From Bacteroidota bacterium (GTDB lineage: Bacteria; Bacteroidota; Bacteroidia; Palsa-965): DNA of 64,000 nt. Positions 51,704 to 60,979 of the stretch are shown one piece after another; positions within the stretch are counted from its first letter, which is position 1; each line of letters opens with the position of its first letter. Below the pieces are notes generated by a model. It had not been told where the DNA came from, did not search any database, and worked only from the letters and a program-made list of their open reading frames with translations. Position numbers and translations under genes: made by a program. The stretch is from assembly GCA_020402865.1 (NCBI GenBank), contig JADBYT010000002.1:62001-126000 (forward strand), in the 5' to 3' direction.

Positions 51704-53113
51704 ATGAGAGAAAGGCATTTTTCATTTGACGTTGAACGCATTACCCCTCTAAAGATGTGTGGTAAAGTAGTTATGTATGAGTTTAAAACAAGCGGGGGTT
51801 TTGAATATCCTTTTGAAATACAACCAACAAAGGGAGAACATGATTTTTCAACCTGCGAAAAATGCCAAAAATCGCTCAGTGACTTAACGAAAAGATTTAC
51901 TGAAAAGTTCAACGGCAATAAACAAAAAAAAGGATTTCCATTATGCTGTCCTTATCACTCAAATCTTGTAAATATTAAAGAGTTTAACCGTGATTTTATG
52001 GTGAACGTTCCGGCAATGGTTGCCAGAAAAATAATTTACACAAACCAGCATATTATCAATTATCACAGTTCTGAAAATTGGTATAAACAGATTACGGATT
52101 ACATAGATTACGCTGTGGATAGCTTTGGGAAAATGCCTAAAGACTGCGGGGAACCCTTGTATTTATCAGATTACTTTGATTATGTGACTGATCTGCTCAA
52201 ACCAAATACAGTGATTAACTCAAAAAAGAAAGAGCAGATATTTGATTTTATTAACGCCTATAAGCAACCGGCAAAAAGCTACAAAACCGATTTACAATTA
52301 CTGCTAAACATTTATCAAAAGTGGCTCAACGAATTTCCTTTTGAGTTGAATAGTTACTTCGGAAATCTGAAACAATACTTTGAAAATAGCTTACCATTAC
52401 TAAATGGCACATCCGAAATGAATATTTATTCTGGTTGGGCAAGGGTTAAATTTCATACCAAAGCCAGCCTCATTATGCTAATAGAAAATATTACAAAAGA
52501 TATACTAAATCAAATAAACGGGGTTTCGCTATATGAAAAGGGATTAATTACAGATACAAACAAAATCCAAATTGAACTCTTAATTAGCAGCCGTAAACTG
52601 AAACTAAATGCAGGGTATAAAAGCAGTTCAAAGGACGAAGAACAACGCTACCGGAAAATATTAAAAGAGTGGTTAGAAGATGAGAAAAAATTCTTTAAGG
52701 AGTTAGCCCCTTTATTATCTCAATCAATAGCGGTAAATCAAAATCCGAAACAGGAAACCAGAGCAGAGAAACTATCTAAAATATTTGCTCAACACGGGTT
52801 CAATGAATTAGATAAAGTGAAGAATTTATCTGAGCCTAACAAAATCAAATTAGTTGAATTAATCGCTCAAAATAAGATACCCTACATTGTGGCAATGTTG
52901 GATTTTTTGGGTTTTTTCACTTTGCTTAAAAAAGATTATTTCGGAAGCGATGATAAGTTATATAAATCAATGAGCAAGTGGTTTGACTGTGACGAAAGAG
53001 CAATAAAAGGTAATAAAGCGGTACTAAATGAAATATCTAAAGAAGATAGGAAAAGATACACTGCCGACCAGCAGAAAGAAACAGTAAAAAAAGACTATGA
53101 AAAATTAAAATAG
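51704..53113 (+). CDS. Element-borne protein with N-terminal Cys/His cluster
   Basis: A 469-residue protein not recognised. The first 110 residues have CEKCQKSLSDL (CxxC) and, later, LCCPYHSN (CC..H), compatible with a zinc ribbon. The rest is helical and Lys-rich (IYQKWLNEFPFELNSYFGNL, KKFFKELAPLLSQS, LAKIFAQHG type). The C-terminus DFLGFFTLLKKDYFGSDDKLYKSM with many charged residues resembles regulators or replication/transfer proteins of Bacteroidota elements. It follows the integrase by 17 bp; AT-rich codon use marks it as recently acquired. Confidence 0.45.
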   Translation: MRERHFSFDVERITPLKMCGKVVMYEFKTSGGFEYPFEIQPTKGEHDFSTCEKCQKSLSDLTKRFTEKFNGNKQKKGFPLCCPYHSNLVNIKEFNRDFMVNVPAMVARKIIYTNQHIINYHSSENWYKQITDYIDYAVDSFGKMPKDCGEPLYLSDYFDYVTDLLKPNTVINSKKKEQIFDFINAYKQPAKSYKTDLQLLLNIYQKWLNEFPFELNSYFGNLKQYFENSLPLLNGTSEMNIYSGWARVKFHTKASLIMLIENITKDILNQINGVSLYEKGLITDTNKIQIELLISSRKLKLNAGYKSSSKDEEQRYRKILKEWLEDEKKFFKELAPLLSQSIAVNQNPKQETRAEKLSKIFAQHGFNELDKVKNLSEPNKIKLVELIAQNKIPYIVAMLDFLGFFTLLKKDYFGSDDKLYKSMSKWFDCDERAIKGNKAVLNEISKEDRKRYTADQQKETVKKDYEKLK

Positions 53114-53177
53114 GGCGTACCCCCCTATTGTTGCCCCTAAATGCCCCTCAGAGTATTGCAGCCAAAATATAACTGCA

Positions 53178-53522
53178 ATGCTAAAAGTAACATTTGACAC
53201 CCTCCCGGAAGCGGTTACACAGCTTTACGATAAGCTAACCGCTATTGAGCGCATTCTGGTTGAGCAAAACCCGCCTCAACACGCAGAAACCGAACAACTG
53301 CTCACTATTCAACAGGCCGGGGAATTTCTCAATCTCTCAGTACCTACGCTTTACGGCTATGTAAGCCGCTCCGCTATTCCGGTAAGTAAACGCGGAAAGA
53401 GGCTGTATTTCTCAAAGCTGGAGCTTTTGCAATGGATAAAAGACGGGCGAAAGAAAACGGCTGCTGAGATAAAAAACGAAGCTGAAAGCTATCTAAAATC
53501 TAAAAGGGGCAGAAATGGTTAA
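53178..53522 (+). CDS. Excisionase-like helix-turn-helix DNA-binding protein
   Basis: A 114-residue protein. The C-terminal two thirds is a MerR/excisionase-like HTH: LLTIQQAGEFLNLSVPTLYGYVSR, then IPVSKRGKRLYFSKLELLQWI. The N-terminus (EAVTQLYDKLTAIERILVEQN) is a predicted coiled coil that may dimerise. Excisionases of this type direct the recombinase to excise the element; its location just after the integrase block supports that. Confidence 0.75.
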   Translation: MLKVTFDTLPEAVTQLYDKLTAIERILVEQNPPQHAETEQLLTIQQAGEFLNLSVPTLYGYVSRSAIPVSKRGKRLYFSKLELLQWIKDGRKKTAAEIKNEAESYLKSKRGRNG

Positions 53523-53668
53523 CATCCCTTGCCCCTTACATTTTGTGCAGTTCAAAGATAGCGTTTCATTGTGCCGGATGCAACTGTTTTGCAGAATAAA
53601 AAGCTATTCTCTCACCCGCTTTAATGCGTTACTACTGCTGCCCGCCGCCTTAAAAAAAGGAGGCTAAA

Positions 53669-54529
53669 ATGGTTGACTATATTAAGTTATCCATTACCTC
53701 CAAAAGTTTGGCTCATTACCTGCGAACCAATGTTTGCCACGTTCTGGATAATGTACTACACAGAACCGGCGATATTTCAAACTCTGTGTATGTAGGAACT
53801 ATTGGGAATGAGTTTAAAGTAGAGGTGTTTAGTTCAAACAGGGTGCAGCTTTCCGGCAGCCTCCACAAATACTATACACAAGGCACAAACGCAGGGGATT
53901 TTACCTTTTCAATGGTTTGTGATGCTGTTGAAAGGTTAGCCGGTGAACTGGGAGTTTATCCGTATGAATTAATACTTCACAATCTGGAGATAGGCGTAAA
54001 CCTGTCTTTACCTTACAGCCCGGATAATGTCTTAAAAAACATAGTATGCACAAAAACCGGCTGCCAGTTCAATATACATTCAACCTCTGTACGGTACTGC
54101 CCTAAAGGTGAGTACAGACATAAGATTTACAACAAGTCTGCACAGTACCCGATAAAGGACAAACACATTCTCCGTTATGAAATTCACATTGATAAAATGC
54201 GAAAAATACCCCCGGTGAAAACATTACAAGATTTAACCGAAATGCAGAACTGGTTTGAGTTTCAGCGGTTACTACTTTTACATTTTGGTGAAATTGTTTT
54301 TTTAGATTATTACGATTGGGAAATCCTACCTGAAACAGAGCGAAACTTCTATAAAAAGCACGGTTCAAAAATCAATAATATACTCTGTTGGAAAAGGTTT
54401 AAAGCCAAACAACGGCACGACATTTTCAAACAGTTGAAAGCTTTTCAAATAAAATATGGAGCAAACCGGTTTTCGTTTTACTTACACTCACTCATTGAAA
54501 AGAAAATAGACGAATTAAGAGTTTTGTAA
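53669..54529 (+). CDS. Replication-initiator-like protein of the element
   Basis: A 286-residue protein. The middle, VQLSGSLHKYYTQGTNAGDFT and ILHNLEIGVNLSLPYSPDNVL, follows the pattern of rolling-circle initiators of the filamentous-phage gpII/X type (S-L-H-K-Y...G-x-N-x-x-D-F and L-E-x-G-V-N). HKIYNKSAQYPIKDKHILRYEIH may be the catalytic region, where Tyr candidates lie. If correct, the element replicates when excised. The recognition is by pattern only. Confidence 0.45.
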   Translation: MVDYIKLSITSKSLAHYLRTNVCHVLDNVLHRTGDISNSVYVGTIGNEFKVEVFSSNRVQLSGSLHKYYTQGTNAGDFTFSMVCDAVERLAGELGVYPYELILHNLEIGVNLSLPYSPDNVLKNIVCTKTGCQFNIHSTSVRYCPKGEYRHKIYNKSAQYPIKDKHILRYEIHIDKMRKIPPVKTLQDLTEMQNWFEFQRLLLLHFGEIVFLDYYDWEILPETERNFYKKHGSKINNILCWKRFKAKQRHDIFKQLKAFQIKYGANRFSFYLHSLIEKKIDELRVL

Positions 54530-54598
54530 TGTTTTCACCGTTCAATTAATGGGTGAAAAGATTACCTGCGTATTTCTCTAAGAATTTAGGTTATCTAT

Positions 54599-55174
54599 AT
54601 GGGACGTTATTCTACACTACCAACACTGTACAACGAATGCCGAAAATTAACAGCCTCAAAGCTGAATAAATGGGGCTACATTCAACCGGGAGGGATTGTT
54701 TCCGGTGTGATAAGCTGGAGTAAAAACGGACATAAAACCGGCGAAGTTTCGGCCTCTCTCAGTTTCGCGGGTGCGTTGCCGGTTTTAACGCTGAATTATT
54801 GCTTCAACAAAGAACCCCGGGAGTTTACTGTACAGCTTACCTCCCGGCAGTCGAATTTAGGCCGGGGGCTGGTTTGGTACTTCGTTTGCCCGAAAACCGG
54901 TTTACTGTGCAGCAAACTGTATCTCATTAACGGCTACTTTGTACGACGTGCAACACACGGCACGGGCTTTTACCATATACAAACTATGTCGAAATCAGAC
55001 CGGGTTAAAATGCAGCTTTACGAACGTTTTTTCAGGTGTGAGAATGCTTATATGGCTTTGTATAGTAAACACTTCAAAAAAACATACAACGGAAAGCCCA
55101 CGCACCGGTATATGAAAGTAATGCAGCATATACGGCAGGGAGAGGGTATAAACGAGGAGGAACTTTACATTTAA
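54599..55174 (+). CDS. Hypothetical protein of the element
   Basis: A 191-residue basic protein starting MGRYSTLPTLYNECRKLTAS; strand-rich (GVISWSKNGHKTGEVSASLSF, GLVWYFVCPKTGLLCSKLYLI) with a helical tail (QLYERFFRCENAYMALYSKH). No family recognised. The Cys-rich FVCPKTGLLCSKLY could hold a metal. The gene's stop overlaps the stop of the convergent helical-repeat gene by 4 bp. Confidence 0.45.
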   Translation: MGRYSTLPTLYNECRKLTASKLNKWGYIQPGGIVSGVISWSKNGHKTGEVSASLSFAGALPVLTLNYCFNKEPREFTVQLTSRQSNLGRGLVWYFVCPKTGLLCSKLYLINGYFVRRATHGTGFYHIQTMSKSDRVKMQLYERFFRCENAYMALYSKHFKKTYNGKPTHRYMKVMQHIRQGEGINEEELYI

Positions 55175-56649
55175 CCCGGTTTGCGGCGGCTTTCTTTCAT
55201 TTCAAAAGCAACGCCCAAAGCCTTTGATATAAACCAGTCGTGAAACGGCAGTATTTCCCACCTGAACAAATGCCGGGTGTTTGCGCCGTGCAGAGCCGGT
55301 ACTAAACCCGGTTGATATTCGCGGAGTTGGTTAATTACTTCGGATTTGTGCTGAAATACCTTTTTGAAATTCAAATCCGTTTCTGCCAGTGCTTCAACTA
55401 ATTCTATACAGCAATGTTCCCGCGCTGTGAGTTGTCCGTATTTGGGCAGTGTTGCCAGTACACGGCGAAACATACCGGCAGTTTTGCTTTGTGTTTTTGT
55501 TTGCCCTTGCTCTGTATATGCAATAAGCAAAAGCAGCCGTGCAGACACCCCGAAACCCTCCGCGTCTGCTGTTTTCATATTCAGCAATTCAAGTACCTCA
55601 GCCGCCTCTGCAAATTCGTTTTTGCAAAGCAGCAGCAGAGCTTTCAGATAAACCGTTTTTTCTGAAAGTGGTTTTGTTTCTTTGAGCAGTTGAGCCGCAA
55701 GCGTAAAGCGTTTAAGCTGTATGTATGCCGCTGCTTCAATTTGCAGTAATTCGCTGAGGTCGAAATCTTGCCCGGTTTCAACGGCTTTGGCTTGCTGTGC
55801 TGTTATCAAAGCCTTTTCCGGTTTATTGCAATGCAAGTAAAGCAGCGCAAGTTTCAGCAGGGTTTCACGCTCTGGAGTACCGCTTTGCAAAGCCGGGGAC
55901 TGTTTTATTAACCGAAGTTGATTTTTACGGCAGCGTACAACCTTTGCAAACTGATTGTTTTTCTCCGCGCTGAGTGCTTCGGTTTCAAACAAACAGAATG
56001 AAACACGCACCGAATGAAACTGCTTTTCAAGTTCGCGGAGTTCGTTTAATTGTATTTCGGTTGCTCCGGCGGGTGCAGCCTCAGCAAACCGGTAAAGCTC
56101 CCGGCAGGTGTGCAGCAGTTGCATACTTTGCAGGTATTTTCCCTCCAGCTTTTCATACTTTGCCCCCTGTGCCGGGTTTATTTGTTGCAGGTAGGCCAAT
56201 ATTTGCAGCAGTTCGGGGTAAAACTCAAACTGCAAAGCCGTATCGTAAACCGTGCTGAGGTAAAACCCTGCAAACACAGTTAAACCGCGTTCTAAAAGAA
56301 ACTCCGCATGATGCAAGCGAACACGGCAAGCCGAAAACGCTTTTGTGTATGCCGTTTGTGAAATGTGCCGCTTTGTATTGATGTGAAGTGTAACAGCCTC
56401 CAGCAGCTTTTCTTTGAGCCGCAATACCAAACGACTGAAAGCCGGTACATTCATTTTACCGTAGAGCAAAAACTGTAATTCTCTTTCGGTGTGCTGTTCT
56501 TCGCTGCAAAGCAGGATTAACAGTTTTCGGCTTTTGCTTTCGTAGTTTTCCCCGCGTTCGTCAAACGCTGCAAGGAAGTTATGGCAGAGTGCAACTTCGT
56601 TTGGTTTCAGGGCTTTTACAAGGGCTGTGAGTGTGTTTATTCCGCTCAT
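55171..56649 (-). CDS. Helical-repeat (TPR-like) protein inside the element
   Basis: A 492-residue, Leu/Ala/Glu-rich all-helical protein. It starts LTALVKALKPNEVALCHNFLAAF and has several pairs of helices reminiscent of TPR (ERETLLKLALLYLHCNKPEKALITAQQAKAVE, IQLKRFTLAAQLLKETKPLSEKTVYLKALLLLCKNEFAEAAEV). It resembles the protein at 61361-62893 in overall plan. Its higher GC than its left neighbours suggests a different origin from the replication genes. Function unknown. Confidence 0.55.
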   Translation of the reverse strand: MSGINTLTALVKALKPNEVALCHNFLAAFDERGENYESKSRKLLILLCSEEQHTERELQFLLYGKMNVPAFSRLVLRLKEKLLEAVTLHINTKRHISQTAYTKAFSACRVRLHHAEFLLERGLTVFAGFYLSTVYDTALQFEFYPELLQILAYLQQINPAQGAKYEKLEGKYLQSMQLLHTCRELYRFAEAAPAGATEIQLNELRELEKQFHSVRVSFCLFETEALSAEKNNQFAKVVRCRKNQLRLIKQSPALQSGTPERETLLKLALLYLHCNKPEKALITAQQAKAVETGQDFDLSELLQIEAAAYIQLKRFTLAAQLLKETKPLSEKTVYLKALLLLCKNEFAEAAEVLELLNMKTADAEGFGVSARLLLLIAYTEQGQTKTQSKTAGMFRRVLATLPKYGQLTAREHCCIELVEALAETDLNFKKVFQHKSEVINQLREYQPGLVPALHGANTRHLFRWEILPFHDWFISKALGVAFEMKESRRKPG

Positions 56650-56870
56650 TGGTTTTACTGGTTTAAGTGAACCGTAAAACCCTCATTTCAAATATGCCTC
56701 AGCTTTGGGCTATGCTGCAAATAGCGGACACTCAAAAACACCTATACAGCACACTAACAACCGGTTACAGTGGTGCAGAAAACGCTCTGCCCTTTGTTGC
56801 TGCTTTGGCAGAGGTTGCCCCGGTCTTTCAACTCCCGCCTAAATGCTTAAATTTCGCATTAAGGTTTCTC

Positions 56871-56878
56871 TATCTTTG
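56871..56878 (+). promoter_or_regulatory. -7 box TATCTTTG close to the JAB gene start
   Basis: Consensus box five bases ahead of ATG 56884; it is part of the DNA read by the 56667-56879 ORF, which is therefore doubtful. Confidence 0.6.
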
Positions 56879-56883
56879 AGCGT

Positions 56884-57498
56884 ATGAACGTGACATTAAC
56901 CAAAACGCAGAAAATATTAATTGAAAGTTCCGGCGATATTGCCCGGATAATGCGGCAAATACTGCTACGTGAAAACCGCATAAGCCGCCAAAAAGAACAC
57001 CTCTGGGCTATTGGGCTTAATGCAGATTTCAGCATTCTGTACGTTGAGTTAATTGCGTTTGGCATACCCGGCAAAGGCAAGGTTAAACCGATGGAAATTT
57101 TTCGTTTGGCGTTGCAAAAAGAGGCTGAGTATATGTACCTCTGCCACAACCGGAAAACGGCTGATATGGCCGCTCAACCAGACGATAAGGCGCTAACTGA
57201 TCGAATGATACAGGTAGGCAATATTGTAGGGATTAACGTTTACGACCACGTAATAATAAATGCGAAAACCGAAGATTACCTCAGCTTTGCAGATGTGGGA
57301 TTAATGGAGGAACTGCGAAAGAGTACAACGTGGATACCAAAGTTTGAGCAGATCAAAAAAATTAAGAAAATGGCTGCTGATGAAGCTGTAAAAAAAGACC
57401 GTATCACCATTGCCAAAACAATGAAGAAAAACAAGGTTTCGGCAGATTTGATTTCAAAGTTTACCGGGCTGAGTGTGGAGGAAATAAAAAGCCTTTAA
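56884..57498 (+). CDS. RadC/JAB-like protein with degraded metal motif
   Basis: A 204-residue protein. The middle follows the RadC/JAMM plan: VELIAFGIPGKGKVKPMEIFRLALQ, then YLCHNRKTADMAAQPDDKALTDRM, then VGINVYDHVIIN. RadC has HNHPSG...PSxxDxxxT; here the second His is Arg and the PSG is lost, so the metal site is probably not functional as a protease. The C-terminus (DRITIAKTMKKNKVSADLISKFTGLSVEEIKS) looks like the tail of HTH-linked or Rpn-type proteins. A variant JAB protein, role unknown. Confidence 0.6.
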   Translation: MNVTLTKTQKILIESSGDIARIMRQILLRENRISRQKEHLWAIGLNADFSILYVELIAFGIPGKGKVKPMEIFRLALQKEAEYMYLCHNRKTADMAAQPDDKALTDRMIQVGNIVGINVYDHVIINAKTEDYLSFADVGLMEELRKSTTWIPKFEQIKKIKKMAADEAVKKDRITIAKTMKKNKVSADLISKFTGLSVEEIKSL

Positions 57499-57505
57499 CC
57501 GCTAA

Positions 57506-60500
57506 TTACTCAAAGTCTATTTTGTCTATCTCTTTCATTATACGCGCTGTTTCAGATAGTGCCACAATGATTTTCTGATAGTGCAAAATATCGTCGAACT
57601 CCAGTTTCCTTTCTTTGCGGTCTTTGAGCCATTTCTGGGCGGGCTGATAACCGCCTATATAAAACTCCCACGCAGTGGCCGGTACATTGTCGAAATACTG
57701 CGTTTCGTTTATATACACCCTGCCGTTTTTATACACGGGTTTGTTTACCACGTTATCCCCGTCAACCGGGTACTGTGTTATGTACTTTTCTACTTTCGGG
57801 CTTTCCAGCAAATGTATTTCCCTGAGTTCGCCGCCTAACTTTACTAATTTCCAAAACGTTTCTTTGTCTTTCGGATAGGGTACTCTGGGAAAATCTATTT
57901 TCAAAAACTCTTTGTATTTCTCCCGGTAGGTGGGCGAATGTAAAACGGAATAGATATAGTCTAAAATGTCTATTGGTGCGAAAGTATTTTTGCCCGTTTC
58001 TTTTTCCGTGGTGAATTTAAGAGCTAATATTTTACTTATCTGTGTAATAATTTCCGAGTTTAAATTTGGTTGTCTTTTATCGGTAAACTCCGAAACAATA
58101 CTTCTTTGATTTTTTTCTTGAGGATTGACATATAATGGAAAGTAACTTCCAGAACCAAATCTTCCTGCTGTACCTGTTAAATTAAAATCACCAATCAGTT
58201 TTGTAATGAATATATAATGCCAGTTTCCTACGCTTTGACGTGCAATCACCATTCCTAAGTTATCCCCATTAAGAAAATGCTGCATTACTTGTTTTACAGG
58301 CCATCCAATAAACCCCTTTGATTCACCAGTGTAATAAGTCCATTTAATATCGAAAGGTCTATAATTGTATTTTACAAACAAATGATCCTTCAAGCCGAAC
58401 GCCATTACATTATTTTTACAAAATTCTACTTTCCCATCTCTGCTTTCCCAGCTAATTTTATTGTATTTAATTTTTATTTCATCACAACTAAGATTGTAAA
58501 TATCCTGAACCTTTTCAATGATTTCTGATTTTGTATTTTGAAATGCTAAGCTATCTCTTTTACTAACAATGCCTATTCCATTTATCTTAAAAAGACTAAC
58601 CACAGAAAACCCATCATTATACTTTTTTGAATCGTTAAATTTCTTCGGCGTAAAAAAATAATTTGGTGTAACCGGATTAAGCCTCTTAAAGCCTATTTCT
58701 GATAGCTTTTTTGAACTTAGAAAATTGTATTTTTTATCTCTCTTCCCAAATAAATCTATATGGAAAACTTGCCCTAAATTATTTGACTTTTTTTCGCCGG
58801 TCTTAATAAATATATTAATTGAAACTCCTTGCTGAATATCAAATACATTTTCATCAATGCTACCATCCGGTGAAATCTCTTTCTTTTTACTATTCCCGTG
58901 CAAATCAATGGTATAAATTTTATCAAATGTCTTTAACAAGTTCCATCTCATCCCTCTAAACGTGGGGTTATCTAAATAGCTATTAGGATTAATGTAGGCT
59001 AATATGCCACTCCCGTTTTTTTCGATAAAATGCTGCCCATACCTAATAAATTTATTTTCATCAGCGTTTATCCATTTTGAATTTTTCTCTTGTAGTTTCC
59101 CCTTTGAATCTGGCTCTTTTTTGTAATCTTCCATCAACTTCAAAATCCATTCCCCTTTATTCGCACTTTCCCCACTATACGGCGGGTTTCCTATAATGCA
59201 CATAACCGGCGTATCTCTTTTTATTTTGTTTGCCTCGTTTGCCTCCGCACTCAACCAGTTTGCAAACAGCGTTCCGGTATCGGGGTGGCTTTCTTCTAAA
59301 CTGTTGGTAAGATACACGCGGAGGCGTTGGTTTTTGGTGGGCTTAAAACCGGTTTCGGTAAACAGTAAATCCAACTGCAAATGTGCCATTGCATAGCTTG
59401 CCATAAGCAACTCAAAACCGTTGAGGCGGGGCAGTAGATGCGTTTCTACATAGTTGCTCCAAATACCTTGTTGCCCCTCAAACTTTTTGTGTATCTGTTT
59501 AACCACCTCAGCCAAAAATGTACCTGTACCGGTGGCCGGGTCAAGTATCTGCACTTTGTGTACTTCCTGCTCAACCGTTTTTATATTCTCTTTGTAGCGT
59601 TTATCGGTTTCCTGCAAGTTTACTTTTACTTTGGTTTTGCTGGTATCTGCTAAACCGTTGGGCAGGTTAAACTCTGTTTTCAATACCTCATCAACAGCAC
59701 GTACTATAAAATTAACTACCGGTGCAGGTGTGTACCAAACGCCCCGCGCTTTGCGTAGTTTGGGGTCGTACTCACTCAGAAAGGTTTCGTAAAAGTGTAT
59801 TATCGGGTCTTCGGTTTTGGTGCTTTTGCCGTAGTTCTTTAGCAGTTCCTCCACGTTGCAGGCTAAAAACACCTCCACCAAACTATCTACAATCCATTTA
59901 ATACGGTCGTCAATGTCAACCCCGGCAATGTAGCTAAATAGCTTTCTCAAAAATGGGTTTGATTTGGGTATAAGCTCCGCTGCTTCCTGTCTGCTGAATG
60001 TGGGCAGCGTGGGGTCGTGCAAACGTGCTGCAAACATGCCGTAGGCTATTGTCTGGGCGTACACATCTGCAAAGGCTTTCGGGGTAATGTCGTGTATGAG
60101 AATTTCTTTGAATGCGTGTAGCTGGTCTTTGAGTGTGCTGTTTTCTGAGGTTTCCTCATCGCTGTTCAACGCCTGTTCAATTACGTTTGCCAGCAGCCGG
60201 GCTTTGGCGGCCATCATTTCGGCTAATGTTTTGCTGCTCTTTATGGTTTGCGTTACCTCTAAAGCAAAATCACGGATAAGGTGTTCAAACGTTGTAAATG
60301 CTTCGGGTATAGGCTTTATTTCGCGTTTCCCGGCCTTATCTGTTATTTCGGCTATGCGGACGCTCTGCGTAGGCTTTCCGGCCTTGTAGAAGTGGAAATC
60401 CAGATAATCGGTAAAAATCAAATTGGTAAGGCTTTCCCGGTAGCGGTCGAACTGTTCTTTGTTGCCGCTTTTGTTTTTGCCCTGCAAATCGCCGTCCCCT

Positions 60501-60715
60501 ACGTCTTTAGCTTCAATAAAACCCACCGGTATATCATTCCGGGTTAAAATATAGTCGGGTGCTCCGCATTTTTGGCGTTTGGGTTCGTTTGTAGCATACA
60601 CACCGGGAATGAGGCTTTCAATGAGTAGCTGTAAATCACCCCTGAATGAGTGTTCGGTGGTATTGCCTTGCTTATATCGTTTATTGATACTGTCTAAATA
60701 TTCGGCTACGTTCAT
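57506..60715 (-). CDS. Single-chain restriction-modification enzyme (type IIG/ISP-like)
   Basis: A 1069-residue protein combining nuclease, methylase and target recognition. The N-terminal PD-(D/E)xK pattern is GAPDYILTRNDIPVGFIEAKD (residues about 47-70). The adenine-methylase motifs are ILDPATGTGTFLAEVVKQIH (motif I) and CIIGNPPYSGES (motif IV, NPPY). The C-terminal part carries specificity and LGMVIARQSVG. One chain both cutting and methylating protects the host and may addict it to the element. It lies at the right end of the element on the minus strand. Confidence 0.85.
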   Translation of the reverse strand: MNVAEYLDSINKRYKQGNTTEHSFRGDLQLLIESLIPGVYATNEPKRQKCGAPDYILTRNDIPVGFIEAKDVGDGDLQGKNKSGNKEQFDRYRESLTNLIFTDYLDFHFYKAGKPTQSVRIAEITDKAGKREIKPIPEAFTTFEHLIRDFALEVTQTIKSSKTLAEMMAAKARLLANVIEQALNSDEETSENSTLKDQLHAFKEILIHDITPKAFADVYAQTIAYGMFAARLHDPTLPTFSRQEAAELIPKSNPFLRKLFSYIAGVDIDDRIKWIVDSLVEVFLACNVEELLKNYGKSTKTEDPIIHFYETFLSEYDPKLRKARGVWYTPAPVVNFIVRAVDEVLKTEFNLPNGLADTSKTKVKVNLQETDKRYKENIKTVEQEVHKVQILDPATGTGTFLAEVVKQIHKKFEGQQGIWSNYVETHLLPRLNGFELLMASYAMAHLQLDLLFTETGFKPTKNQRLRVYLTNSLEESHPDTGTLFANWLSAEANEANKIKRDTPVMCIIGNPPYSGESANKGEWILKLMEDYKKEPDSKGKLQEKNSKWINADENKFIRYGQHFIEKNGSGILAYINPNSYLDNPTFRGMRWNLLKTFDKIYTIDLHGNSKKKEISPDGSIDENVFDIQQGVSINIFIKTGEKKSNNLGQVFHIDLFGKRDKKYNFLSSKKLSEIGFKRLNPVTPNYFFTPKKFNDSKKYNDGFSVVSLFKINGIGIVSKRDSLAFQNTKSEIIEKVQDIYNLSCDEIKIKYNKISWESRDGKVEFCKNNVMAFGLKDHLFVKYNYRPFDIKWTYYTGESKGFIGWPVKQVMQHFLNGDNLGMVIARQSVGNWHYIFITKLIGDFNLTGTAGRFGSGSYFPLYVNPQEKNQRSIVSEFTDKRQPNLNSEIITQISKILALKFTTEKETGKNTFAPIDILDYIYSVLHSPTYREKYKEFLKIDFPRVPYPKDKETFWKLVKLGGELREIHLLESPKVEKYITQYPVDGDNVVNKPVYKNGRVYINETQYFDNVPATAWEFYIGGYQPAQKWLKDRKERKLEFDDILHYQKIIVALSETARIMKEIDKIDFE

Positions 60716-60896
60716 ACGTTCGGAAATGGAATTTGTGCAGGGAGGTTTTATTTTCTGCTAAAATACGGGGATAAATGAGAGCGTAAAACTATGTCGGGGA
60801 AACCGCTTTTGCCTGTTGCGGGAAATTTTGGGCTGTTTTCGGGTAGCTTTTTTGGTAGTGGGCATATTGTGGCTGATTGACCGCCTCCGCTGATTT

Positions 60897-60917
60897 TTGT
60901 ACCTTATTTGTACCTCA
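60897..60917. repeat. Right copy of inner direct repeat, candidate attachment site
   Basis: TTGTACCTT, ATT, TGTACCTCA; 19 of 21 bases as in 50497-50517. Confidence 0.6.
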
Positions 60918-60979
60918 TGCGCGGTTATTTAGTATAAGTGACTAATAATCAGCATCTTGAAAATTTATCGACTTGCTTC

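Noticed and set aside
56667-56879. 70-residue ORF between the helical-repeat and JAB genes
   Set aside because: Starts at GTG without a ribosome site and carries the JAB promoter box at its end; more likely promoter DNA.
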